Assembly (NCBI RefSeq): GCF_007993755.1 | Contig: NZ_CP042467.1 | Coordinates: forward strand, 124,001 to 188,000 | Source of the DNA: Microvenator marinus | GTDB lineage: Bacteria; Myxococcota_A; Bradymonadia; Bradymonadales; Bradymonadaceae | Reading direction: 5' to 3' | DNA: 64,000 nucleotides | Shown: piece by piece, positions 52,135 to 61,516 of the stretch | Numbering within the stretch: position 1 is the stretch's first letter | Layout: each line of letters starts with the position of its first letter | Program-made: the position numbers and the translations under genes | Notes under the pieces: generated by a model | Told to the model about the DNA's origin: nothing | Seen by the model: only the letters and a program-made list of their open reading frames with translations | Databases searched by the model: none

Positions 52135-53019
52135 ATGAAATCGTTTTGCCAAGCCAATTGTAGTTTTAGGTTTCGCGTAGTTCAGTTTTCGGTGGTTATT
52201 GGAGTTGGATCGCTTCTTCTTGGCTGTGAAGCGAAACCGAAGGCTGAGTTGGAGCCTCAAGAGAAAGTGCACACTCCAGAAGTTTCACCAGCCGTTCCAG
52301 TCGAGGAGATCCTTGAGGCTGCTCCACGGGCTTCGACGGAGAAGGATTTGGATCCGCGGGCGAAGTTCCCAGAGGAGGATGGGGTCTATCTGCTCTACAT
52401 TCACGGATGCTTGACGGGACGCAGTCTTAGAGATGTGATCATTGAGATGAAATCGAGGACGCCTTCTTTGCCGATAGATTGGTTGGACTGGGGAAAAATG
52501 AGCGGTGACGTGAAGTCTCGATTTGAAGTGGCCGGAGGGACCCCGTGGATGGTTGCGATCAAAGGGGGGCGAGTACAAGAGGCCCATTTTGGTGCGCAAC
52601 TCAACATCAATCCAAATGGAGAGGAGCGCAACCAAGACTTAGTGCTGCATATGCTCCGCAGAAACGGGCTTCAGTCTGGAGATTTGGCTTCACTGCTTTT
52701 CACGCCTCCTGGTGTTGAATCTGGCGATCTTTATGGGATGAAGAACCTGGATGGAGAGATTTTTAGTGTGATGGACCTGTCCGGAATCGAATGGTCCAAC
52801 CGTATACTTGAGCGTGTTCATTTCAACGGTAGTGACCTTCAGAATGCGGACTTGAGTGGCGCAATCTTGGACGGCTCCAACTTTTCCCACGCGAATCTCA
52901 AAGGCGCCAAAATGACGGGGGCAAGCGTGAAACGCGTGAATTGGAGTTTTGCGACGTGTCCCGATGGATGGAAGGCACCATTCGGCGGGAGTTGCGAAGA
53001 CCATCTCGACGTGCGCTAG
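52135..53019 (+). CDS. Lipoprotein with thioredoxin-like and pentapeptide-repeat parts
   Basis: About 294 residues. A lipoprotein signal (FSVVIGVGSLLLGC) is followed by a linker. A stretch with thioredoxin-like features comes next: VYLLYIHGCLTGRS where the CxxC would be but with one Cys, and VAGGTPWMVAIKGGRVQEAHFG with a cis-Pro-like TP. The C-terminal third is a short pentapeptide-repeat helix: FNGSDLQNADLSGAILDG, SNFSHANLKGAKMTG, ending in two more Cys. ATG 52135 follows GGGGA. The combination is unusual; a disulfide or substrate-binding role is a guess. Confidence 0.6.
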   Translation: MKSFCQANCSFRFRVVQFSVVIGVGSLLLGCEAKPKAELEPQEKVHTPEVSPAVPVEEILEAAPRASTEKDLDPRAKFPEEDGVYLLYIHGCLTGRSLRDVIIEMKSRTPSLPIDWLDWGKMSGDVKSRFEVAGGTPWMVAIKGGRVQEAHFGAQLNINPNGEERNQDLVLHMLRRNGLQSGDLASLLFTPPGVESGDLYGMKNLDGEIFSVMDLSGIEWSNRILERVHFNGSDLQNADLSGAILDGSNFSHANLKGAKMTGASVKRVNWSFATCPDGWKAPFGGSCEDHLDVR

Positions 53020-53079
53020 AGTTGTGCGGTCGAACACAGGTGTGTAGGTGATTGGGGTGCGTAGGTTTGTAAATTGGGT

Positions 53080-53580
53080 GTGTGCTTGAAAGTCTTGCTG
53101 ACTGGAATGTCTGGAGTTGGGAAATCGACGCTAATCGGCGAGTTTCGAGCGCTTGGTTGTCACGCGGTTGATTTGGATAGCCCTGAGTGGTCCCATTATT
53201 CGGCGGTGAAGCCCGGCGAGGCTGTGGAATGGATTTGGCGGATCGAACGAGTCAGCGAGCTCCTGGGTGACTCGACGGGAGACGCGTTGTTTGTCGGGGG
53301 ATGTGCAGCAAATCAAGGTCAAGTCTATGGCCTCCTAGACTGTGTTGTATTGCTCAAAGCGCCTGAAGAAGTCATGCGAGAGAGGTTGGCTACGCGACAG
53401 GGAAATGAGTTTGGAAAGAAGCCCGAGGAACTGGAGAAGATATTTCGAGACAAGGCTGAGTTTGAAGGGCTCTTGGAAGCTGGAGCAGACCTGGTTGTGG
53501 ACACGTCAAAGCCCTTGGATGAGGTGATTTTCGAGATCGCAAACTACGTAGGTATCCGTCTGCAAGATGATGTAGAATGA
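53080..53580 (+). CDS. Small P-loop kinase (shikimate/adenylate kinase-like)
   Basis: About 166 residues. Walker A is LTGMSGVGKSTLIGEF, then HAVDLDSPEWSHY, a DALFVGGCAANQG strand, a lid-like RLATRQGNEFGKKPEEL and a C-terminal VVDTSKPLDEV as in AAA_18/AAA_33-type small-molecule kinases. Substrate unknown. Start is uncertain: TTG 53074, GTG 53080 and TTG 53086 are all possible and none has a good Shine-Dalgarno. It stops 4 bp before the SGNH hydrolase gene, so they are co-transcribed. Confidence 0.75.
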   Translation: MCLKVLLTGMSGVGKSTLIGEFRALGCHAVDLDSPEWSHYSAVKPGEAVEWIWRIERVSELLGDSTGDALFVGGCAANQGQVYGLLDCVVLLKAPEEVMRERLATRQGNEFGKKPEELEKIFRDKAEFEGLLEAGADLVVDTSKPLDEVIFEIANYVGIRLQDDVE

Positions 53581-53584
53581 TAGC

Positions 53585-54361
53585 ATGTATCAAAGAATCC
53601 TGAGCATAGTTCTTGCCATTTGCCTCGTCGGATGTGCACCCAAAGTTGAGGAAAAGGAGCCGACTGTAGAGGCGATTCGGGTGCTCTTTGTGGGCAATAG
53701 TCACACATCCAGAAATAATGTCCCGCTCCTGGTCAAACGTATCAATGATGCCCAAACTGGTTCGCCGGCTATCGAGGCGAGCGCCGTGATGTGGGGTGGG
53801 TTCAAGCTTTCCGACCACGTTCAGAATGGCGGCGCGGTGCAGGCGATATCGCGCAAACACTGGGATTTTGTGGTGATGCAGCCGGCGAGTACTGAGGCGT
53901 TTGTGAATCCGGATGGACAGGTGGCGAGCTTTCGACAGCTTGTAGAGTCGGTGGGGCCAAAAACCACTCCGATTCTCTATGGAGTTTGGCATCGTGAGGC
54001 CGGTGATAAACTTCACCAATCGTTTGGGACCACTCCGGCGGGAGCTGCTCGTGCTATTCGCGAAACCAATCTTGCGACTATCCGCGGCACGCGTGCACGC
54101 CTGGCTCCGGTAGGTGATGCGTGGGTAACGGCGGAGTTGAAGCACAGCGAGATTCCGCTCTATACCGATGGGAATCACGCCACTTTGGAGGGCTCGTACA
54201 TGGCGGCGGCTGTGATTTTGCGGGCGATACTGCAGAAACCGTTGAGCACTGAGAAGGTGTGGAGGCCTTGGAATATCTCGGAGGATGACGCCAAAACTCT
54301 CCTGGAGGTGGCGAACACTGTGACCCTGGTGTCTCCGGAAGAGAATCTCGCTCCGCACTAA
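53585..54361 (+). CDS. SGNH-hydrolase-like lipoprotein
   Basis: 258 residues. A lipoprotein signal (LSIVLAICLVGC) precedes an SGNH fold: block I VLFVGNSHTSRNNVP with the nucleophilic Ser in GNSHT, a WDFVVMQPAS strand, and the catalytic Asp-His in YTDGNHATLEGSYMAA. Such enzymes cleave esters, for example acetyl groups on polysaccharides. It is outside the cell or in the periplasm, near a GH43 lipoprotein gene, suggesting a joint role in polysaccharide use. Confidence 0.78.
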   Translation: MYQRILSIVLAICLVGCAPKVEEKEPTVEAIRVLFVGNSHTSRNNVPLLVKRINDAQTGSPAIEASAVMWGGFKLSDHVQNGGAVQAISRKHWDFVVMQPASTEAFVNPDGQVASFRQLVESVGPKTTPILYGVWHREAGDKLHQSFGTTPAGAARAIRETNLATIRGTRARLAPVGDAWVTAELKHSEIPLYTDGNHATLEGSYMAAAVILRAILQKPLSTEKVWRPWNISEDDAKTLLEVANTVTLVSPEENLAPH

Positions 54362-54400
54362 TTGGGTGGAAATGGGTGTTATTGGGTGGAAATGGGTGTG
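54361..54400 (+). repeat. 20-bp tandem repeat with G-quadruplex pattern
   Basis: Two copies of ATTGGGTGGAAATGGGTGTT (the second differs in its last base) follow the SGNH hydrolase stop. Four GGG runs at 54364, 54374, 54384 and 54394 are separated by loops of exactly 7, fitting the G3-N7 four-run quadruplex rule. It lies 94 bp before the GH43 start, so it may affect transcription or mRNA ends between the two genes. Confidence 0.7.
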
Positions 54401-54493
54401 TGATTGGTGAATGCGCGTCGAAATACACCCTGCGTAGCTTCATTGGAGACTTCGCCGCAATGCGTGTAAGTTCGAGGTGTGGAGGACTCTTTT

Positions 54494-56044
54494 ATGAACA
54501 ACCGTTTCTTAAATGTTTTGTGGGTGCTGATGCTGGCCGGTTGCGCTGGAGATTTGGACCAGGGCTTGACGCCAGGCTTAGAGGACATGGGCGAGCCAAT
54601 CGCCGATATGCGAGTGGATGCGGGAGATTCTGCCGATTCGGGCGCGGACCTGCCGGTCCTCGAGCCTGATATGACGCCGGATACTGCGCCAGATATGACC
54701 GAGGAACCTGAGCCGTGTTCAACCCGCATTTGGTACGGGGAGAGCTGGATTCGCCCGGAGAGACCAACCACCTACGATGATGTGCAAGGCAAGGTGACAT
54801 GGGATGGTGTCTGCCAAGTCGATGGGGCGGGAAATGGGTTTGCGGAGCTCTCGAACGGCTGGAAGCCTTATTTTGAAGGGCGAAGCTGCGTGATTGGTTT
54901 CGAGTACTCCGGGGCTTGTGAAGACGTTCCAACCTCGTGCCGAACGCGCATTGGATATGGCCCAAGCTGGATGGCGCCGGCGAATCATCCCAACAGGTTT
55001 GATGATGTTCAGGGCGTGGTGACCTGGGAAGGCACGTGCCGTGCCGCAGGTGGGGACTCTGCAGCTCGTCTATCTAACGGGTGGGACCCGCATTTTCAGG
55101 GCGGCGGGGCTTGCGATTTAGCGTTTCGATACGAGCAATGCGGCGGACTCTTTCACAACCCAGTCATTCGGGCAGATTGCCCCGACCCGGGGATCTTGAA
55201 AGATGGTGATAGGTATTACCTCACGTGTACACATACCGGTGGACCCGGCCTCTTTCCGATCTACACGTCTACTGACCTCGTGAATTGGTCGCGAGACGCC
55301 TCCATTTTGGCTGAGAGGCCCGGATGGGCGAATGACCGGTTCTGGGCGCCTGAGATTCATAAAGTCGATGAGGGGCTCTATGTGGCCTATTACACTGCGA
55401 GTACGCGGTCCAACAATCGGCTTTCCATTGGGGCCGCGACGGCGAGTTCACCGCTTGGACCTTTCACGGATATCGGCGAGCCCTTGATTTACGACCCGAA
55501 TCCCGGTGTTATTGATGCGCATTACTTTAGGGCTAGCGACGGTAAGCGGTATTTGACGTGGAAACGCGACGGCAATGCGGTCGGGGCGCGCACACCTATT
55601 TTCCTCCAAGAGGTGGCTGCAGATGGAGTCACGCTGAGTGGCCCAGTCTCTACGATTCTGACGAATGACCGTACTTGGGAAGGGGCAGTGGTTGAAGGGC
55701 AATGGATTGTGGAAAAGGACGGGTATTTCTACCTCTTCTACAGTGGCAATGGCTACGCGAGCCCAAGCTACGGGGTCGGGATAGCGCGGGCTACGTCTGT
55801 ACGCGGGCCTTACACGAAGGCCAGTAGCCCGATTTTGCGGTCAAATGGGCAGTGGGATGGTCCAGGGCATGGCGCGATTTTACCCGGACCGTCTGGGGAT
55901 TGGGTGCACGTTTACCACGCGTGGCAGAAGGGCAGGGTAGGGCAGTCGCCTGGGCGGCAGGTGCTCGTGGACCGAGTCACATGGTCCGAAGGTTGGCCTC
56001 AGATGCTTGGGGCACCTTCGAGGCGTTCGCAGCCGATGCCTTAA
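54494..56044 (+). CDS. GH43-family lipoprotein with duplicated N-terminal module
   Basis: About 516 residues. A lipoprotein signal (VLWVLMLAGC) and an Asp/Met-rich linker precede two homologous modules of about 65 residues, TRIWYGESWIRPERPTTYDD... and TRIGYGPSWMAPANHPNRFDD..., each with VQG-VTW, LSNGW and two Cys. Then a GH43 five-blade propeller: RADCPDPGILKDGDRYYLTC with catalytic Asp, GVIDAHYF, and RTWEGAVVEGQWI with the acid Glu. The family hydrolyses arabinans, xylans and similar. The duplicated modules may bind carbohydrate. ATG 54494 follows GGAGG. Confidence 0.85.
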   Translation: MNNRFLNVLWVLMLAGCAGDLDQGLTPGLEDMGEPIADMRVDAGDSADSGADLPVLEPDMTPDTAPDMTEEPEPCSTRIWYGESWIRPERPTTYDDVQGKVTWDGVCQVDGAGNGFAELSNGWKPYFEGRSCVIGFEYSGACEDVPTSCRTRIGYGPSWMAPANHPNRFDDVQGVVTWEGTCRAAGGDSAARLSNGWDPHFQGGGACDLAFRYEQCGGLFHNPVIRADCPDPGILKDGDRYYLTCTHTGGPGLFPIYTSTDLVNWSRDASILAERPGWANDRFWAPEIHKVDEGLYVAYYTASTRSNNRLSIGAATASSPLGPFTDIGEPLIYDPNPGVIDAHYFRASDGKRYLTWKRDGNAVGARTPIFLQEVAADGVTLSGPVSTILTNDRTWEGAVVEGQWIVEKDGYFYLFYSGNGYASPSYGVGIARATSVRGPYTKASSPILRSNGQWDGPGHGAILPGPSGDWVHVYHAWQKGRVGQSPGRQVLVDRVTWSEGWPQMLGAPSRRSQPMP

Positions 56045-56476
56045 CTAGTTTTCGAATTCGTCGAGGTCGAATCGGCCATAGAGGGCCTCTGGCTTGTCTT
56101 CGAGGTCAAGACGCGGTGCGTCGACCCACATGCGCTCGAGGTCGTAGTCTTCGCGGGTAGGGCCGTTGAAGATGTGCAGGATGGCGTCCCCGAAGTCGAT
56201 GAGTGCCCATTTTCCAGAGTCGACGCCTTCTCGGCCGTAAGGAACCACGCCGGTCTCTTCCTTGAGCTTGCCTTCGATATGACGTGCCAGGGCGGACATC
56301 TGTCGGTCAGACGACGCTGTGGTGACGATCACAAAATCGGTGTAGCTCACACGACCTCTGAGGTCGACGACTACGGTATTGAGTCCCTTGAGGTCCCACG
56401 TAAGCTCGGCGATAAAGCGCGCAAGTTCTTCGGTATCGAACTCTTGGTTAGGGGTGGATGCTGCCTTGGGGTCCAT
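56045..56476 (-). CDS. rsfS: Ribosomal silencing factor RsfS
   Basis: About 143 residues. The RsfS/Iojap core is NTVVVDLRGRVSYTDFVIVT, SSDRQMSALARHIEGKLKEE, SGKWALIDFGDAILHIFN and REDYDLERMW. The factor binds L14 of the 50S subunit and blocks subunit joining in starvation. The ATG at 56476 has GGAG 6 nt upstream; a start at 56515 would overlap proA. It follows proA by 13 bp. nadD, often between them, is absent here. Confidence 0.92.
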   Translation of the reverse strand: MDPKAASTPNQEFDTEELARFIAELTWDLKGLNTVVVDLRGRVSYTDFVIVTTASSDRQMSALARHIEGKLKEETGVVPYGREGVDSGKWALIDFGDAILHIFNGPTREDYDLERMWVDAPRLDLEDKPEALYGRFDLDEFEN

Positions 56477-56489
56477 TCTTCTCCGGGGG

Positions 56490-57761
56490 TTAAGTGCGGA
56501 CTTGTCCGCTTCCAAATATCACAAATTTCGTGGTCGTGAGCTCTTCAATGCCCATCGGCCCGTACGCGTGTAGGCGCGTTGTACTGATTCCAATCTCGGC
56601 ACCGAGTCCAAGTTGCCCGCCATCCGCGAATCGGGTTGAGGCGTTGATGACAACGCAAGAAGAATCCACGGCGTCCACGAAGGCTTCTGCCAGAGAATGA
56701 TTCTCTGTCAAGAGTGCCTCCGTATGGCGAGAGCCGAATTCGGCAATATGTTGGATAGCATCTTCAAGATCGTCGACGACCCTCACAGCGAGTTCCAGTG
56801 AGAGGAACTCCTTGCCATAGTCTTCCGGTTTTGCGGATTGATAGCAAGAGTTCGGAAGTCCAATTTTTTCGGCCAAAGCTAAAGATGTCTCGTCCAGATA
56901 GAGAAAGACGCCCGCTTCGGCGAGTTTTGGAAGGAGGCGCGCAAGGTGTACGTCGAGCGCGTTCTTGAGGACGACCAGACATTCGGCGGCATTACACACT
57001 GTGGGGCGCTGGGTCTTTGCGTTGAGCACGATCGAGTCGACCATCTCCGGTTTGGCGCTGCCTTCGACTACCACATGGCAAACGCCTTCGTCGTGTTTGA
57101 TGACGGGGATTCTGGAGTGTTCGTTGACGAAGCGAATCAGACCTTTTCCGCCTCTTGGGATGATCACATCTACGTAGTCTTCGAGTTCTAGAAGATAGCG
57201 AACGGATTCGCGGTCGGTGTCGTCTAGAAAGGCGATGGCATCCACGGCTCTCGGGTCGAGGCTGGAGGCCTTGAGGCCTGCTTGAAACGCCTCGAAGACG
57301 GCCTTGGAAGAGGCGTGCGCATCGCTACCGCCGCGCAAGATGACGGCGTTGCCGCTTTTTAGACAGAGGGCCGCCGCGTCACTTGTGACGTTGGGCCGAG
57401 CTTCGTAGATGATTCCGATGACGCCGAGCGGGATGCGTTGGCGTCCCACCTTTAGGCCGTTCGGTCGTCGCCACATACTATCGACGCGACCAACTGGGTC
57501 AGGCAATTGGATGACTTCCTCGATGGCGAGTGCCATATCCTCGATTCTTTGCTCGGTGAGTTTGAGCCGATCGTTGAATGCCTGATCACGTTGGCTCTTT
57601 TGGAGGTCGATTGCGTTTGCCTCAAGTATCTGTGGGGTTGCGGCACGAATCGACTCGGCGGCTCTGATAAGAGCGTCATTCTTCTGAGCGGTGGAAGCTC
57701 TTGCTAGCCAACGGCTTGCGGCTCTTATCTTCTCTGCCTGTGGGGTCAAAGGGTTCGTCAT
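56490..57761 (-). CDS. proA: Gamma-glutamyl phosphate reductase
   Basis: 423 residues with the ProA/aldehyde dehydrogenase fold: IPLGVIGIIYEARPNVTSDAA, ILRGGSDAHASSKAVF, IPRGGKGLIRFVN, and the catalytic Cys in NAKTQRPTVCNAAECLV. It reduces gamma-glutamyl phosphate with NADPH in proline synthesis. proB is not in this window. ATG 57761. The gene diverges from groESL and leads a two-gene unit with rsfS. Confidence 0.95.
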   Translation of the reverse strand: MTNPLTPQAEKIRAASRWLARASTAQKNDALIRAAESIRAATPQILEANAIDLQKSQRDQAFNDRLKLTEQRIEDMALAIEEVIQLPDPVGRVDSMWRRPNGLKVGRQRIPLGVIGIIYEARPNVTSDAAALCLKSGNAVILRGGSDAHASSKAVFEAFQAGLKASSLDPRAVDAIAFLDDTDRESVRYLLELEDYVDVIIPRGGKGLIRFVNEHSRIPVIKHDEGVCHVVVEGSAKPEMVDSIVLNAKTQRPTVCNAAECLVVLKNALDVHLARLLPKLAEAGVFLYLDETSLALAEKIGLPNSCYQSAKPEDYGKEFLSLELAVRVVDDLEDAIQHIAEFGSRHTEALLTENHSLAEAFVDAVDSSCVVINASTRFADGGQLGLGAEIGISTTRLHAYGPMGIEELTTTKFVIFGSGQVRT

Positions 57762-57833
57762 ATTGTCTGCGCGTTTTCGAGATGTTTAAGTGGTTGAACT
57801 TAAAGGTGTTTACAAAAAAATAAGATTTTTGCC

Positions 57834-57861
57834 TTGACCACCCCAAAGTGGTGACTAGCAT
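57834..57861 (+). promoter_or_regulatory. groESL promoter
   Basis: TTGACC at 57834-57839 and TAGCAT at 57856-57861 with 16 bp between them form a sigma-70-type promoter. Transcription should start just before the CIRCE element. Position, about 115 bp before groES, fits HrcA-controlled groE promoters. Confidence 0.7.
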
Positions 57862-57869
57862 CCGCGGCG

Positions 57870-57896
57870 TTAGCAGTCGTCGAGTGAGAGTGCTAA
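57870..57896 (+). promoter_or_regulatory. CIRCE element (HrcA operator)
   Basis: TTAGCAGTC, nine bases, GAGTGCTAA. The right arm is identical to the CIRCE consensus and the left arm differs at one base (TTAGCACTC). It places groESL under the heat-shock repressor HrcA, whose gene is outside this window. Confidence 0.92.
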
Positions 57897-57976
57897 AGGA
57901 GCCATCGCGAAGCGACGCTACCCTAAGTAGAGACGTAAAGAAACAGATTTTTAACCCACCTCAAGGAGGTAGTAAA

Positions 57977-58267
57977 ATGGCAGTGAAACCGTTGTATGAT
58001 CGTGTGTTGGTAGAGCGAGTTGAGAGCGAGCAGAAGACCGCATCAGGCCTCTACATTCCAGAAACCGCAAAAGAGAAGCCGCTCGAAGGCTTCGTACGTT
58101 CAGTTGGTCCGGGCAAGCGTGGCGATGATGGCAACTTCATCAAAATGCAAGTTCAGGAAGGAGACCGCATCCTCTTCGGCAAGTACTCGGGAACCGAGAT
58201 CACGATTGCCGGAAAAGAGCACCTCATCCTTGGTGAGTCCGAGATCCTTGCGGTGATTACTGAGTAA
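57977..58267 (+). CDS. groES: Co-chaperonin GroES
   Basis: 96 residues with the full GroES sequence: KPLYDRVLVERVESEQKTA, GLYIPETAKEKPLEG (mobile loop), GDRILFGKYSGTEI and ILGESEILAVI. It caps GroEL. ATG 57977 has AAGGAGG at 57963-57969. The longer frame to 57848 passes through the CIRCE element and is rejected. Confidence 0.97.
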   Translation: MAVKPLYDRVLVERVESEQKTASGLYIPETAKEKPLEGFVRSVGPGKRGDDGNFIKMQVQEGDRILFGKYSGTEITIAGKEHLILGESEILAVITE

Positions 58268-58298
58268 TCGCGGCAGACTGAAGCATTGTTTAAAGTAA

Positions 58299-59963
<1,665 letters not shown>

Positions 59964-59985
59964 GCTCGGAGCTGATTGCTTTAGA

Positions 59986-60015
59986 AAAGGCCTCGGATTT
60001 CCGGGGCCTTTTTTT
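59986..60015 (+). terminator. Intrinsic terminator of groESL
   Basis: AAAGGCCTCGG, loop ATTT, CCGGGGCCTT and then a run of seven T. The stem is GC-rich with one small mismatch, followed immediately by the T-run. It sits 22 bp after the groEL stop and separates groEL from the convergent kinase gene. Confidence 0.88.
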
Positions 60016-60022
60016 GCGTAGA

Positions 60023-61510
60023 CTAGACGATGACTTTCCCGCCAAACCATCCTGAGAGTAGATGGCCATACGCTCTTGAGAATCCGGCCATCAGGTCATG
60101 CAAGAGATTCAAGACTGGGACATCAGCCACCGGGTTTAGGAACCACGAAGGGTTTCGCAGAAGTCCGATGGCGAGCCTCTCAGGGCCCAGTAGATGAGCT
60201 ACGATAAAAATCAGGAGTGACCAGCCGAAGAGCTGTCTGAAGAGGCTCAGGTTCCAGCTAGGCGAGCGAGAGGAGAGTCCAACGCCGAGGGCAATGAAGA
60301 AGGGGATGAAGCCTACGAAAGCCCGTAGAAAATAGTCTAGCCCATCGAGCTGGGCAGTCAGGCAGATGAATCCGACGGGAAAGAGAAAAAACGCGGCGAC
60401 GGCTTCGGACCACTCGAACACGTTATGAGGCGTTCTGACGTAGAACTCTTCTCGCCGTCGCATTTCGTTGTCGTACTGCGAAGAATAGCGTTTGCGTGAA
60501 ATCGGCTTGAGCTCTTGGAGCTCCAGATGTGAAGCTGACCTCAAACTGGGAACTCTGTTGGGATCCCGACCGACATCTTTCGCTGGAGCACGAACATCGC
60601 CTAATGGAATTGTGCCAGCGAGGTCAGCCTGGTTTCGGTGCGCTTCAATATTCCTCAAATCCCTGACGATCTCATGTGCGCTTTGGTAGCGCTTGTTCAC
60701 CTTCTTCTCGATCATCTTGTAGAGCACGCCGCGAACGTATTCGGGAACTTCGTGGATCTCATCGAGTTGCAAGGGTTCAGGGGACACGTGAGCTAAAATT
60801 GCGCTCTCAATGGTGTCCGCTTTTACCGCACGTTGTGAGGTGAACATCTCGTAGAAGAGCAGGCCGAGCGCGTAGATATCACTCCAGGGCCCGACTTCTC
60901 TTCCGCGTGCTTGTTCAGGCGCAATATAGCGCGGTGTTCCAACTGCCATTCCTTCGCGGGTCAGCTGAACGGACTCATCAGACCCCGTGAGCTTCGCCAT
61001 TCCGAAGTCCAAAACTTTGGCATGGTACATGCCGTTTGGCTCGGTGATGATCATCACGTTTTGAGGTTTGAGGTCGCGATGAACCACGCCATTATCATGA
61101 GCTTGCGCAAGGCCTGACGCGATTTGAATGCAGAGTTCAATTGCAATATGAGCCGGCAATCTTTGGCGATTCACAAAATCGAAAAGCGTCTCGCCGTCAA
61201 TATACTCGACAATCATAAAGGCAAACCGTTGGTCGGTCTCGCCAAAATCATAAATGTTGATGATGTTCGGATGTCGGAGCTTTGAGATGACTTTCATCTC
61301 GCGATGAAATCGGCCCACAGCGGTGGACTTGATGCCTTCGTTTGCGGGCGGCAGCGCCTTGAGTGCTACGCGTTCCATGGTCGTCATGTCGATCGCGCTG
61401 AAAATGGCACCGTAGGCACCAGCACCGATGAACTCCTCGATCTGGTAACGGTTGGAAACCATATCACCAGGGCGCAGGTGCTCTCGCACGATTTCAGAGG
61501 GACTTGGCAT
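60023..61510 (-). CDS. Ser/Thr protein kinase with C-terminal membrane region (1)
   Basis: 495 residues. A complete Hanks-type kinase domain (residues 20-285): GAGAYGAIFSA loop, VALKAL Lys, HRDLKPQNVMII catalytic loop, DFGMAKL and GTPRYIAPEQARG. The last 130 residues hold about four hydrophobic segments (EAVAAFFLFPVGFICLTA, YFLRAFVGFIPFFIALGVG, LFGWSLLIFIVAHLL, plus a tail). It signals at the membrane. The gene immediately follows a second kinase gene (6 bp), so the two are co-transcribed. Confidence 0.92.
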   Translation of the reverse strand: MPSPSEIVREHLRPGDMVSNRYQIEEFIGAGAYGAIFSAIDMTTMERVALKALPPANEGIKSTAVGRFHREMKVISKLRHPNIINIYDFGETDQRFAFMIVEYIDGETLFDFVNRQRLPAHIAIELCIQIASGLAQAHDNGVVHRDLKPQNVMIITEPNGMYHAKVLDFGMAKLTGSDESVQLTREGMAVGTPRYIAPEQARGREVGPWSDIYALGLLFYEMFTSQRAVKADTIESAILAHVSPEPLQLDEIHEVPEYVRGVLYKMIEKKVNKRYQSAHEIVRDLRNIEAHRNQADLAGTIPLGDVRAPAKDVGRDPNRVPSLRSASHLELQELKPISRKRYSSQYDNEMRRREEFYVRTPHNVFEWSEAVAAFFLFPVGFICLTAQLDGLDYFLRAFVGFIPFFIALGVGLSSRSPSWNLSLFRQLFGWSLLIFIVAHLLGPERLAIGLLRNPSWFLNPVADVPVLNLLHDLMAGFSRAYGHLLSGWFGGKVIV

Positions 61511-61516
61511 AAGCCA

